Notes: a model not told the origin generated them from the letters alone. A stretch of DNA of 44,438 bases from Candidatus Poribacteria bacterium (GCA_022828145.1 JAJEJA010000113.1:1-44438); one strand, 5' to 3'. Numbered from the stretch's first letter, positions 1-8,967 are shown. Program-made: numbers and translations.

Positions 1-1
1 C

Positions 2-778
2 GAGCAACAAACTGTTAAGGTGCATCGCAATGATATGACATTTAAGGTGCAATGGCACAATGAGACAGTCCTTCTGCATATAGAGGTGCAAACGGAGGAT
101 AGCAGAGATAAACCGATGCCGTTGCGGGTGATCTCTTATGCAAGTGAACTCTTGCTACGGCATGAACTTCCTGTGTATTCAGTGGTACTATATCTGAGTC
201 CGAAGGCAGGAAAGACCGACCCGGGTGGTTATCACTATGGAAGTGATGAATTTGGTTTGCGGCACGGGTATCAGGTAATTCGGTTGGCGGATTTAGAGGG
301 TGAGTCGTTTTTGGATGCAGCATCGGTTGGACTGTTACCATTTACGCCTTTGATGAAGCCACCAGAGGGGACAGACAAGGAAGCATGGTTGGAAAGATGT
401 GTTGAGAAGACAGTTGGCGCACCTGTTGATACACAGACGCGTGGAACGTTGTTGTTTGCGCTATCAACGTTGGGTAGCTTAGAATATGATCTTACATTTA
501 TACAAACACTTATATCGGAGGAAATGATGCAAGAATCACCTTTTCCCTATATTGAACATTTAAGAAAGCAAGGTTTTGAACAAGGTGCACGTGAAACTTA
601 CATCAATAATATTCTGTCTGTACTTACAAAACGTTTTCCGTTGAGCGATGTGCAATCTGTAAAGCAGGCACTTGAATCTATTCAGGACCTTGAGCGATTG
701 ACAGAACTGCTTCACACAGCAATTGACATTCCCAATGTTGAGGCATTCTTACAAGGAATTGACGCGACAGAAGTGTAA
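2..778 (+). CDS. Rpn-family PD-(D/E)XK nuclease/transposase-like protein, 5' partial
   Basis: The reading frame is open to the window edge, so the true start lies upstream; the first internal start would be GTG at 20. The N-terminal part carries a hydrophobic strand ending in HIEVQTE, followed by PLRVISYASELL. This resembles the E-x-Q core of the Rpn/PDDEXK-nuclease transposase families (known family: recombination-promoting nucleases). The C-terminal 60 residues (ILSVLTKRFP...LHTAIDIPNVEAFLQ) look like the DUF4351-type helical tail common in these proteins. The usual role is RecA-independent recombination or mobile-element-linked DNA cleavage. The aspartate of the catalytic core must lie before the window or in degenerate form. 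It sits 43 bp upstream of the PLD-helicase in the same direction. Family call is fairly firm; activity is unknown. Confidence 0.7.
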   Translation, partial: EQQTVKVHRNDMTFKVQWHNETVLLHIEVQTEDSRDKPMPLRVISYASELLLRHELPVYSVVLYLSPKAGKTDPGGYHYGSDEFGLRHGYQVIRLADLEGESFLDAASVGLLPFTPLMKPPEGTDKEAWLERCVEKTVGAPVDTQTRGTLLFALSTLGSLEYDLTFIQTLISEEMMQESPFPYIEHLRKQGFEQGARETYINNILSVLTKRFPLSDVQSVKQALESIQDLERLTELLHTAIDIPNVEAFLQGIDATEV

Positions 779-821
779 ACTGATGCAGCAGCCCAAAGTC
801 ACCAAGGAAAATAACTGGTAG

Positions 822-3800
822 ATGGTAACCGGCTGCACGAAAAAGCGAATAATAGACTCGCCTTGTCAATCCTTGAAGATGTTGAACTTGAATTTAACAA
901 ATATGCAAATACCGAAAATTATTGATAATGTTGATGATAATACACTCCTTAAGGTTCTGGAGACTCTTCTAATAAAAAGTGTAAACTTAGATATTGCGAC
1001 TGGGACGTTTGAAATCGGTGCATTTCTATCGCTCGGAAAAACATGGCAACATCTTGACGGTATACGTATCCTTATGGGGGACGAAACCTCTCGGCGTACA
1101 AAAGAACATCTAATTGAGGCTTTACAAAAAGGAACGGACAAGAACCTTGAATCCGTAAAAGAAAAGGATGACACTTTACAAGGTCTTGCAGATGTTCGGA
1201 CCGCAATTCGCAGCGGAAAGATTGTGGTTCGTGTTTATGACCATGCGAAATTTCACGCGAAACTTAATCTGATGCAAGCAAAGGACTCAAGTCCAGTCAA
1301 CTTTTCTACCGTTGGCAGTTCTAACTTTACAATACCCGGTCTTACCCAAAACGTAGAATTAAACACTTTCATTACTGACCCTACCCATATTGACAAACTC
1401 CGCGAGTGGTATGATGAACGTTGGGAAGAGGGTTCTGAAGTTAAAGCAGAGCTGCTCCGCATAATTGAACGACACCTCAAACAGCATCCACCATTTACTA
1501 TCTATGCAAAAGCACTTCATGCATATTTTGAGGGACGCGAAAAACCCGCTGACGAATGGGAAGAAAACGAATCCGTTATTTACCGAACGCTTTCACAATA
1601 CCAAAAAGATGGTTACCACGCAGCACGCCAGATAGCAGATACATGGAACGGTGCGCTCATCTGTGATGGTGTCGGTAGTGGTAAAACATACATCGGTTTG
1701 ATGTTACTTGAACGCGCGCTGCGGGAGAATAAACGTGTGCTGCTCATCACTCCGAAATCGGTTGCAGAAAGTGTGTGGAACAGTCAGATTAAACTACGAC
1801 TCCGAAGAAAATACGGACGGTTTCTTAGAGAAAACTACGATATCAAACTGCATACGGACCTTGGACGCAAAGGGGGTATCAGTGAGGATGATCTTGAATA
1901 TTTCCGTGAACACAAGGATGTTATTATTATAGATGAGGCACACCATTTTCGGAATGCCAACTCCAACCGTGGCAAACTCTTGATGGATATAGCAGAAGGG
2001 AAAGAACTATATTTGCTTACTGCCACACCTATAAATAATAGTGTAGATGACATTTACCATCTGATAAACTATTTTGGACAGGATCAAAGGGATTACTTCA
2101 AGAACATCGGTGTGCATGATTATCGTAGACACTTTCGCGATATAGAAAAACAGCTTGAAGATGAAGGGACAGAAATAGCGGAAAGGGTTGAGGAAGACGA
2201 TCTGCTACGGCAAGACACGATACTAAAACAGGTACTTATTCAACGCAGCCGTAAATACATCAAGGAATCTGAACAGGAGTCAGGTGTTGACATCCTTTTC
2301 CCCAAACGGATTATTGAACCCACTATAGATTATTCACTCAAAAAAGTCTATGGATCCCTCTATGACGTATTACGAACTGCTTTTGACAAAAATTATCCGT
2401 TTCTTAATTTAGCAATCTATAACACGGTCAAGTATCACAAAAGACCGGAAAAACAGATTGAAAATCGTCAAAAACAGATTGTAGGTCTCATTCGGACGCT
2501 TGTGCTAAAACGTTTGGAAAGTTCATGGCGTTCATTTGAAGCTACTGTTGAGAATCTTCTGCTTAAGATGGCGGTGTGGCTCAAAAAATATGCGCCTGAT
2601 AGGTTCGCGGACTGGGAAGGAACAAAACGAAGATGGTGGAGCGTTGTGCAAGATCACATCCGGGAACGTCTTGAGGAAGATGGAAGCCAGCTTGAACCCC
2701 GTGAAGAGGAAGATAACATTGACTCAATCGAAATTGAAGACGATTTTATTCCTGAAGACCATCATATAGACAACTTGTTTGCCGATGTTGTAGACGATAT
2801 GGACTTTCTGACAGGACTATTGAGTCGGATTTATAGATCCTTCTATGCTGACGAGGTGGGCGGCGAACCGGACACAGAAAAAGATGATAAACTTCAACAA
2901 CTCATCAAACTCTTAAAATCCGCACCTTACGAAAAGAGGTTAATCTTTACCGAATTCTGTGACACTGCCCGGTATCTTTACACTCAACTACAGAAAGCGG
3001 GTGTTGCGGATATTGCCCAAATTGACAGTCGACGTAAGGTGAATCGTGAAGAGATAATAGAACGATTCTCACCTTTCTACAATGGGAAAACACCTTATCA
3101 AAGTGGTGATCCTGTCAACACACTGATTACAACAGACGTGCTTGCCGAGGGGCTTAACCTGCAGGATGCGTCCGTCATCATCAACTATGACTTACACTGG
3201 AACCCTGTACGACTCATGCAGCGTATCGGTAGGTTAGACAGACGCCTTGACGCGAACATTGAAGCGAAGTTTAACCGCACAGACCCAACAGTGCATGTCT
3301 GGAATTTCCTGCCACCAGCAGAGCTTGAGGACATCCTTAAGCTACGCAGACGCGTTGATGGCAAAATCCTACGTATCAGTAGAACGCTCGGAATTGAAGG
3401 CAAATTTGTCTCACCCAATGACGACAACGAAACTTTACGTCTTTTCAATGAACGCTATGATGGTATACCAAACGTTGAAGAATTGATGAATCTGGAACGT
3501 CAACGTATCTCTGAAGCATATCCTGAATTGTGGCGTCAATTGCCAAACCTGCCAAAACGACTCTTTTCTGGCAAAGATGTAAACGTCATTCCCCCACCGA
3601 TGCACAACCGTGATGGCGAGTTAATTCACCTCAATCGTATTGGGAATGTTGGAGTGTTTTGTTGTTATCGTATGCCAATAAGCGATGAAATTAAATGGTA
3701 CTTCTATGACGTTGATAATGATGAAGTTGTTGATGATGTGAGTGATATTTGGCCCGAAATTCGTTGTGATATAGAAACGGAACGGTATACTGAAGAAGGA

Positions 3801-3920
3801 CCAGGTGAGCTTAGAGACGCACTGAAAAAAGTTGAAAAACATATTCAAAAGCACCTTTTGCAGATACAAGCACCAATGGGAGAAAAACCTAAACTTATTA
3901 CATGGATGGAGATTTGTTAA
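822..3920 (+). CDS. PLD-like nuclease domain fused to SNF2-type helicase
   Basis: A 1032-residue protein. Residues about 30-200 form a phospholipase-D-like domain with an HxK motif (H145-A-K147, in HAKFHAKLN) and a GSSNFT segment at about 165-170. A superfamily 2 helicase of SNF2/RapA type follows: Walker A DGVGSGKT (282-289), DEAH box at 371-374, and C-terminal motif VI MQRIGRLDRR near 799. Only one HxK is evident, so nuclease activity would need dimerisation, as in other single-HKD proteins. A highly acidic insert lies near residue 630. It is probably a restriction or anti-phage helicase-nuclease working with the adenine methylase about 1 kb downstream. PLD and SNF2 proteins occur as separate subunits in DISARM (DrmC, DrmD), but this is not a recognisable DISARM locus. 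The start is uncertain: ATG at 822 has a weak AAGGA 13 nt upstream; ATGs at 879 and 903 are alternatives. Confidence 0.8.
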   Translation: MVTGCTKKRIIDSPCQSLKMLNLNLTNMQIPKIIDNVDDNTLLKVLETLLIKSVNLDIATGTFEIGAFLSLGKTWQHLDGIRILMGDETSRRTKEHLIEALQKGTDKNLESVKEKDDTLQGLADVRTAIRSGKIVVRVYDHAKFHAKLNLMQAKDSSPVNFSTVGSSNFTIPGLTQNVELNTFITDPTHIDKLREWYDERWEEGSEVKAELLRIIERHLKQHPPFTIYAKALHAYFEGREKPADEWEENESVIYRTLSQYQKDGYHAARQIADTWNGALICDGVGSGKTYIGLMLLERALRENKRVLLITPKSVAESVWNSQIKLRLRRKYGRFLRENYDIKLHTDLGRKGGISEDDLEYFREHKDVIIIDEAHHFRNANSNRGKLLMDIAEGKELYLLTATPINNSVDDIYHLINYFGQDQRDYFKNIGVHDYRRHFRDIEKQLEDEGTEIAERVEEDDLLRQDTILKQVLIQRSRKYIKESEQESGVDILFPKRIIEPTIDYSLKKVYGSLYDVLRTAFDKNYPFLNLAIYNTVKYHKRPEKQIENRQKQIVGLIRTLVLKRLESSWRSFEATVENLLLKMAVWLKKYAPDRFADWEGTKRRWWSVVQDHIRERLEEDGSQLEPREEEDNIDSIEIEDDFIPEDHHIDNLFADVVDDMDFLTGLLSRIYRSFYADEVGGEPDTEKDDKLQQLIKLLKSAPYEKRLIFTEFCDTARYLYTQLQKAGVADIAQIDSRRKVNREEIIERFSPFYNGKTPYQSGDPVNTLITTDVLAEGLNLQDASVIINYDLHWNPVRLMQRIGRLDRRLDANIEAKFNRTDPTVHVWNFLPPAELEDILKLRRRVDGKILRISRTLGIEGKFVSPNDDNETLRLFNERYDGIPNVEELMNLERQRISEAYPELWRQLPNLPKRLFSGKDVNVIPPPMHNRDGELIHLNRIGNVGVFCCYRMPISDEIKWYFYDVDNDEVVDDVSDIWPEIRCDIETERYTEEGPGELRDALKKVEKHIQKHLLQIQAPMGEKPKLITWMEIC

Positions 3921-3970
3921 ATGGACTTCATTTTACCCAAAATATCATGTGTATGTATTTTTTCATTCTA

Positions 3971-4020
3971 TTTGTCTGAACCAGGATTTGCGGGATTATA
4001 GGATTTTTTCAGGATAAGAG
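3971..4020 (+). repeat. CAGGAT-family intergenic repeat, copy 1
   Basis: TTTGTCTGAACCAGGATTTG followed by GGGATTATAGGATT and CAGGATAAGAG. The same word order recurs at 8142-8172 and 8213-8262, and inverted at 8279-8336. All copies flank the helicase/methylase block. Confidence 0.8.
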
Positions 4021-4137
4021 TCTCTTCTCGTATTCTATTCTTATGAAAATGGGAAACATTTTGGGGTTCATCTGTCTATGTACATAGCACTCCGCATGAA
4101 GTTTAAAAAATAAATTGGGTAATTAGGACCCAGACAC

Positions 4138-4162
4138 GGTAGGTTCGGTTTCCTAACCGAAC
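4138..4162. repeat. GGTAGGTTCGG hairpin repeat, copy 1
   Basis: GGTAGGTTCGGTTTCCTAAC continues with CGAAC; the arms TTCGGTT and AACCGAA pair around a short loop. Copies lie at 10577-10602 and 29699-29719 (truncated), with a stem variant at 24524-24543. The 50 bases before it (CCGCATGAAGTTTAAA..., from 4092) are also found, inverted, beside the copy at 10577. Confidence 0.85.
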
Positions 4163-4202
4163 TATAGTCGTCAATTTAGGGATTATCTGAGAGTTAGGGA
4201 CA

Positions 4203-4288
4203 CTCTTTAGTCCCGTAGGGACGCAATGTTTATAGATCACGGTTGAACACGGTTTCTATAAACATATCGTCCCTACGGGACTGAAGAG
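4203..4288. repeat. Long inverted repeat with GTCCCGTAGGGACG arms
   Basis: Left arm 4203-4235 and right arm 4256-4288 are 33 nt each with about three mismatches, around a 20-nt loop. Each arm itself contains the palindrome GTCCC-GTA-GGGAC. A copy with a good right arm and degraded left arm lies at 10645-10710. Confidence 0.85.
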
Positions 4289-4450
4289 AAGACAACCCGT
4301 ATAACCATAAGGATTCAGAGTGATTCATCATAGCATCCAAGTTTTTTTAAGTTTACACTTATGGGTTTCGCTTCGCTCTACCCGACCTACTTTATTTATT
4401 ATTAGTAATAGAAGGCAACGAATGAATCTTAAAACTAAATAGTCCTGCTT

Positions 4451-4504
4451 AGCAACGATAAGTCTTTGACTTTACTGAAAATCTGTGATATACTTTCCAC
4501 TAAG
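4451..4504 (+). promoter_or_regulatory. Duplicated promoter block A (YgiT-type gene)
   Basis: TTGACT at 4466-4471 and TATACT at 4489-4494 are separated by 17 bp, close to the sigma-70 consensus. The 54-nt block differs at only four positions from 8358-8411, which precedes the HigA-like gene. The identical 34-nt core spans the spacer, the -10 and the presumed transcription start. Confidence 0.75.
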
Positions 4505-4542
4505 TTATACCTAACATTGAGATTAAGTGTTAACGGATTAAT

Positions 4543-4599
4543 GTAGCGCAAACTTTCCAGTTTGCGACAGATATGCCACAAACTGAAAATTCATGCTAC
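4543..4599. repeat. GTAGC-CAAACT palindromic repeat in the leader of the YgiT-type gene
   Basis: It begins GTAGCGCAAACTTTCCAGTT and ends AATTCATGCTAC. It has an outer GTAGC/GCTAC inversion and an inner GCAAACT-TTCC-AGTTTGC hairpin at 4548-4565. Related copies lie at 43017-43071 and near 44304-44357. It lies between the promoter at 4466-4494 and the start codon at 4643, so it would be transcribed into the leader. Confidence 0.75.
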
Positions 4600-4642
4600 A
4601 ATTCACGTCTCTCGGATACGAAAATAGAGTGAATGAACACTA

Positions 4643-4879
4643 ATGAAAGCGAATGAATGTGAATATTGTAGCGGCGACATACAGCCGAAAAAGGTTACTG
4701 TCAACTATTCATACAAAGGAAAATTAGTGATTATTAAGGATGTACCGGTAGGTGTTTGTCAAGAGTGTGGACAGCGATATTATGCTGCTGCTACATTAGA
4801 GAAACTTGATACTATGGCGCAAAATAGTGATGTTGCACCGGAAAGAATATCTGTCCCAGTCATGGTGATGAGTCCTTAA
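4643..4879 (+). CDS. YgiT-type zinc finger protein (MqsA-like antitoxin N-domain)
   Basis: A 78-residue protein with two CxxC knuckles, C6-x-x-C9 and C39-x-x-C42, separated by a strand-rich stretch. This is the YgiT/MqsA N-terminal zinc-binding fold. In this family the zinc domain is usually an antitoxin partnered with a RelE-like or DUF4258 toxin encoded just upstream. No such toxin precedes it here, only repeats. It ends 50 bp before the adenine methylase in the same direction, so the two are probably co-transcribed from the promoter at 4466-4494. It lacks the DNA-binding HTH half of full MqsA. It may be an orphan antitoxin or a small regulator of the methylase. The family call is strong; the role is inferred. 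Confidence 0.8.
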   Translation: MKANECEYCSGDIQPKKVTVNYSYKGKLVIIKDVPVGVCQECGQRYYAAATLEKLDTMAQNSDVAPERISVPVMVMSP

Positions 4880-4928
4880 ACTTGTTAGAGATTACGGTGC
4901 TGCTTCACTCCGTTATAGAGATAACCGA

Positions 4929-7900
4929 ATGCCCAATATTACACCAAACGACATCCAAAACATCCGTGACTTTGACACGCTCTTAGACTTCTTCCGTGAT
5001 AAACTTGATTGGCATATCCCCGAAGACGTTGAACTTGAAGATGTGGCTTTTCCGTGGTCCGCCGAAGACCTTGATCTTGACGAACCTACTGAAGAGCGAA
5101 TTGTTGAGTGTCAGCAGCTGCCACCATTCCCACGTATCCGAACAACACTGTTCGGAGAAGAGACGCAACCGTGGGGTATATTTTTCCTGCAATTTAACAG
5201 CGAACATATCTATCGGACTGCACTACGTCGTGTGCTGCGGGGATTGGTCGAAAGACGCGATCGGGACCCAAACCTACCTTCATGGCAACACGACCAACTG
5301 CTCTTTATCTGTACAACCCCCAATTATCAACAATTTGCCTTCGCCAATTTCGCTTCAAACGAAAATTGGCGACGCTCAGTCCTTTCTATCTTCTCTTGGG
5401 AACAGGGAGATACACATATCCGCACGCTTTGTGAATACAACCTCCCCGCGCTCGCTTTTCCAAACGAAGGTTTTCCAAATGACGAAGCATGGCTAAATGT
5501 GTGGAAAGCGGCTTTTGACGTTGAAGCAGTTACCGATAAATTCTTTGCTGATTACCAACGCGTCTTTGCACAAGTTGAAGATGCTGTTGAAGGCATTCCC
5601 GAGAACCTTGAAGAAGCAAAAAGACTCTATACCCAACGACTCTTTAACCGACTGATGTTCCTACGGTTTATTGAAAAGAAGGGATGGCTTACTTACAACG
5701 GTGATCGCGAGTACTTACGCGCACTTTTTAACGCAACAGAAGCAGAAACCGATCAAGATTTTCTAAATGACCGACTCTTTTACGCTTTCTTTTTTGGACT
5801 CGGTAGCGAATTAGATTTTGAAGAATCAATGGATGCGTTTGTTGAGGCAAGAGGAGAAGTGCCGTTTCTCAACGGAGGTCTCTTTGAAAGAAAGGATTAT
5901 GAATATGATCACCAACATGCAATCCATATTCCTAACGATAAATTTGACGAAGTCCTAAAGCTTTTTGAAAGGTATAACTTCACGGTGACGGAATCCACAC
6001 CGCTTGACGTTGAGGTTGCAGTTGACCCAGAAATGCTTGGAAAAGTGTTTGAAGAACTCGTTACCGGCAGGCACGACACGGGCAGCTACTACACACCGCG
6101 CCCCGTTGTCTCCTTTATGTGTCGTGAGAGTCTAAAAATCTGTCTCAAGAACAAAACCGATGAGACAGAGGAATGCATCAAAAAGTTTGTTGATGATGGC
6201 GATGCAACTGAAATTCGCAATCCTGAAAGGGTGCTAAAGGTGTTACAAACATTACGTATCTGTGATCCTGCATGTGGTAGCGGGGCATACCTACTCGGTA
6301 TGATGAGCGAATTACTGCGTTTGCGGGATGCACTTTTCCAAAGCAATCAGATTGATTCCCCAACAATATATCAACGTAAACTTGACATCATCCAGAATAA
6401 TCTTTACGGTGTGGATAAGGACGAATTTGCAGTTAATATCGCTATGCTCCGTTTGTGGCTGAGTCTTGCAGTTGACTATGAAGGTGATACACCTGAACCG
6501 CTGCCCAACTTAGACTATAAAGTTGCAACGGGGGACAGCTTGACAGGTCCCACACCGTCAACTGAACAGACCGGTTTCTCGTTGCCGCTTATCCAGCAGA
6601 TACAGGAACATCAAGCCGAATATCTGGTTACCCATAATGATCTTGAAAAACAGAGACTCCGAGAGGAGATTGCTGAACTCAAAGAGCAGATCCAAGGATG
6701 GCAAGAAAACCCAGAAGGATTTATTTGGCAGGTTGAGTTTCCAGAAGTGTTCCAAGAGGGTGGTTTTGATGTTGTTATCGGTAATCCACCCTATGTGCGA
6801 CAAGAACTTATTAGAGCAATTAGGCCTATTTTACAACGATTGTTTACGGAAGTTTATGCAGGAACTGCAGATCTCTATGTCTACTTCTACAAACGTGGAT
6901 GTGAACTACTTCGATCAAATGGCGTTCTCACTTACATTTCTTCCAATAAATTTCTTCGGGCGGGATATGGTAGAAACCTCCGAACGTTCTTTACGGACCA
7001 AATGTGTCTTCATATACTACTTGATTTTGGCGGCGTTCAAGTTTTTAGGGCAAGTGTAGACACGTGTATCATTCTTGTTGAAAACGACACACCGAATAGT
7101 GAGACATTTCTTGGGATAACTTTTCGAGACATGGCGGATATTCCTCGTCTCTCTGATGCATTTCAAGAACGCGCTTTTTCTATGCACACCAGCGACCTAT
7201 CACCAGATGTGTGGGTATTGACATCACCAGATTCCATTTCACTACTGGCAAGACTTCAGAACACTGGAAGAAGATTAGGTGAATTAGCACAGCGCACATT
7301 TTATTTTGGTATCAAAACAGGATGTAATGATGCATTTATTATTAATGCTGTTACTTATGAACGACTGATTGATGCCGATCCTAACAGTTGTGATCTTATA
7401 AAGTCCTTGACAAGAGGGCGCAATCTTCGCAGATGGAGAGCGGAATCGACAAATGAGTATTTAATAGCAATAGCAAGCAGTGTTAATAGAGAATGGCCCT
7501 GGTCAAATACAAGAAATACCACAGAAGCGGAACGGATTTTTGCTGAAACTTATCCCGCGATCTATCGCCATTTGAATGGTTATCGAGATCGGTTGATTGC
7601 CAGAGACGATCAAGGCAGATTCTTTTGGGAACTTCGTTCTTGTGTCTATTATGCTGAATTTGAAAGACCGAAAATTATCTACCCTGACATCAGTCCACTC
7701 ATGCGCGCCTGCTATGATACTACAAATGCATATTGCTTACAAACTACCTATATATTACCTACAGAGGATCTTTCCTTACTTGCAATTTTGAACAGTCAAC
7801 TTATTGATTGGTATGCCCGTCATAAATTTCAAAGTCTCAACGATCCGTGGGCAGGTGGTGGCTTGCGTTTTATTGCACAATATATGCGACGTGTTCCCAT

Positions 7901-8093
7901 AGCAGATCGGACTGCTGAACAGAAAATAGCATTGTCAGCACTTGTTGAACGGATATTGGAAAGTCCGAATAGTGATCAGGTGCGCGAAATTGAGCAAGAA
8001 ATAGATGCGTTGGTGTATGAACTTTATGGGTTAACGGATGATGAGATTGAATTGATTAAACAGACGTATCGGGATGCGGGGATGGATGTGTGA
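4929..8093 (+). CDS. Eco57I-type N6-adenine DNA methylase / possible type IIG enzyme
   Basis: A 1054-residue class I SAM-dependent DNA methyltransferase. Motif X TGSYYTP lies at 384-390, motif I DPACGSG at 446-452 and the catalytic motif IV NPPY at 619-622, the gamma order of adenine-N6 enzymes. The region after about 740 (GIKTGCNDAF...; LNSQLIDWYARHKF) resembles TaqI/Eco57I target-recognition domains. The N-terminal 370 residues are large enough for a nuclease or helicase-interaction domain, but I see no clear PD-(D/E)XK motif. It is therefore either methylase-only, protecting self DNA from the PLD-helicase, or a degenerate type IIG enzyme. It follows the YgiT-type gene by 50 bp. A short coiled-coil insert (EKQRLREEIAELKEQIQGW) sits just before motif IV. 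Confidence 0.88.
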   Translation: MPNITPNDIQNIRDFDTLLDFFRDKLDWHIPEDVELEDVAFPWSAEDLDLDEPTEERIVECQQLPPFPRIRTTLFGEETQPWGIFFLQFNSEHIYRTALRRVLRGLVERRDRDPNLPSWQHDQLLFICTTPNYQQFAFANFASNENWRRSVLSIFSWEQGDTHIRTLCEYNLPALAFPNEGFPNDEAWLNVWKAAFDVEAVTDKFFADYQRVFAQVEDAVEGIPENLEEAKRLYTQRLFNRLMFLRFIEKKGWLTYNGDREYLRALFNATEAETDQDFLNDRLFYAFFFGLGSELDFEESMDAFVEARGEVPFLNGGLFERKDYEYDHQHAIHIPNDKFDEVLKLFERYNFTVTESTPLDVEVAVDPEMLGKVFEELVTGRHDTGSYYTPRPVVSFMCRESLKICLKNKTDETEECIKKFVDDGDATEIRNPERVLKVLQTLRICDPACGSGAYLLGMMSELLRLRDALFQSNQIDSPTIYQRKLDIIQNNLYGVDKDEFAVNIAMLRLWLSLAVDYEGDTPEPLPNLDYKVATGDSLTGPTPSTEQTGFSLPLIQQIQEHQAEYLVTHNDLEKQRLREEIAELKEQIQGWQENPEGFIWQVEFPEVFQEGGFDVVIGNPPYVRQELIRAIRPILQRLFTEVYAGTADLYVYFYKRGCELLRSNGVLTYISSNKFLRAGYGRNLRTFFTDQMCLHILLDFGGVQVFRASVDTCIILVENDTPNSETFLGITFRDMADIPRLSDAFQERAFSMHTSDLSPDVWVLTSPDSISLLARLQNTGRRLGELAQRTFYFGIKTGCNDAFIINAVTYERLIDADPNSCDLIKSLTRGRNLRRWRAESTNEYLIAIASSVNREWPWSNTRNTTEAERIFAETYPAIYRHLNGYRDRLIARDDQGRFFWELRSCVYYAEFERPKIIYPDISPLMRACYDTTNAYCLQTTYILPTEDLSLLAILNSQLIDWYARHKFQSLNDPWAGGGLRFIAQYMRRVPIADRTAEQKIALSALVERILESPNSDQVREIEQEIDALVYELYGLTDDEIELIKQTYRDAGMDV

Positions 8094-8141
8094 GGGGCGG
8101 CACAACTTAACTTCAGGGTGTGTAAATATTTTGTCACTTTA

Positions 8142-8336
8142 TTTGTCTGAACCAGGATTTTCAGGATAAGAGGTTTTTTGGTGCTATCAGATGGATAGGA
8201 TGGAATGCATTCTTTGTCTGAACCAGGGTTTTCAGGATTATAGGATTTCCAGGATAAGAGACATTTCATGAAGGTTGTCTTATCCTGAAAATCCTGGTCA
8301 AATCTGGGAAATCCTGAAAATCCTGGTTCAGACAAG
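8142..8336. repeat. CAGGAT-family repeat cluster forming a large hairpin
   Basis: Direct copies at 8142-8172 and 8213-8262 are followed by an inverted, slightly longer copy at 8279-8336 that contains two CCTGAAAATCCTGG units. The second and third copies can fold back on each other around a 16-nt loop. The cluster occupies most of the 8094-8443 gap after the methylase and may act as a transcript-ending structure, but there is no T tract. Confidence 0.8.
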
Positions 8337-8357
8337 TGACCAGAACTTTACACAGCC

Positions 8358-8411
8358 AGCAATGATAACGCTTTGAATTTACTGAAAATCTGTGATATAC
8401 TTTCCACTAAG
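8358..8411 (+). promoter_or_regulatory. Duplicated promoter block B (HigA-like gene)
   Basis: TTGAAT at 8373-8378 and TATACT at 8396-8401 with 17-bp spacing. It matches block A at 4451-4504 at 50 of 54 positions. The start codon follows about 40 nt after the -10 with a good Shine-Dalgarno. Confidence 0.75.
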
Positions 8412-8443
8412 GAATATTGGTCGCAATACAAGGAAACACAATA

Positions 8444-8848
8444 ATGGAAAAATATCAAACTTGGCGTGAGTTTTTAATAGAGAAACTTACCGGCAGCGAA
8501 GAAGCACTCGGCTACCTCCAAGTTTATCTTGAAGAATACCTAATTGATGGAGACACACCGTTTTTTCTCAAAGGCGTCCGGAATGTAGTAGAAGCACAGG
8601 GTGGTATTCCTAAAGTTGCGAAACAAGCTGGCATATCTGCCGATGCGCTTTCAAAATTCCTGTTTAGCGAGGGACCGCTGCATCTTGGCACGCTTAGTAC
8701 CATTCTCAAAACATTTGGATGGCAACTTTCTATTGAACCTTTAGCAGCAGAAAATAAAAGTGATGCAACCGTAACCCAACACTTGACAACATCAAGCGAC
8801 CCATTAGATGAAAGCACAGAGCAAGTGGCTGAATCTTCTACAGCTTAA
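8444..8848 (+). CDS. HigA-like HTH antitoxin / transcriptional regulator
   Basis: A 134-residue protein. The start is ATG 8444, preceded by AAGGA with 9-nt spacing; a longer frame from TTG 8417 would overlap the promoter region. Residues about 35-90 contain a helix-turn-helix of the addiction-module antidote (HigA/YdaS-like) type: a conserved preamble YLEEYLIDGD, then GIPKVAKQAGISADALSKFL, then LGTLSTILKTFGWQLSI. The last 40 residues are polar and probably disordered. In this family the partner is a RelE-like toxin encoded upstream. Here the upstream 350 bp hold only repeats, so it appears to be an orphan. It may autoregulate through its promoter block, which is duplicated in front of the YgiT-type gene. 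Confidence 0.75.
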   Translation: MEKYQTWREFLIEKLTGSEEALGYLQVYLEEYLIDGDTPFFLKGVRNVVEAQGGIPKVAKQAGISADALSKFLFSEGPLHLGTLSTILKTFGWQLSIEPLAAENKSDATVTQHLTTSSDPLDESTEQVAESSTA

Positions 8849-8890
8849 TTTTCTATAATCAAGACTGAACGCATTTTACAACATTCTTTA

Positions 8891-8899
8891 TGGTATAAT
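8891..8899 (+). promoter_or_regulatory. Extended -10 promoter of the HicB-like gene
   Basis: TGGTATAAT is a perfect extended -10 (TGnTATAAT), about 70 nt before the HicB-like start. No good -35 is present, as is common for extended -10 promoters. Confidence 0.5.
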
Positions 8900-8967
8900 G
8901 TATGCCGTAGCATGATAATTTGCACAAATTGTAAAAATACCACCAATAAACCACACAGGGAGATATC

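Larger units (their letters stand above)
3921..4642. other. Intergenic region (722 bp) packed with repeats
   Basis: I see no gene here. Going left to right it holds one CAGGAT-type repeat, a palindrome of the GGTAGGTTCGG family, a 33-bp-arm inverted repeat, a half-copy of the GTAGGT..GGGT element on the minus strand (about 4362-4390), a strong sigma-70-like promoter and a palindrome of the GTAGC-CAAACT family. The last two form the leader of the YgiT-type gene. Confidence 0.7.

Noticed and set aside
4996..5496. 166-codon plus-strand frame inside the methylase gene
   Set aside because: It lies wholly within the 1054-residue methylase in another frame, lacks a ribosome site and resembles no family.
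822..8093. Complete DISARM or BREX locus
   Set aside because: PLD, SNF2 helicase and methylase types overlap with DISARM parts, but drmA/drmB, brxC/pglZ and other required genes are absent.
8024..8335. 103-codon minus-strand frame over the CAGGAT repeats
   Set aside because: It is a translation of the repeat cluster and overlaps the methylase end; the periodic residues come from the repeat units.
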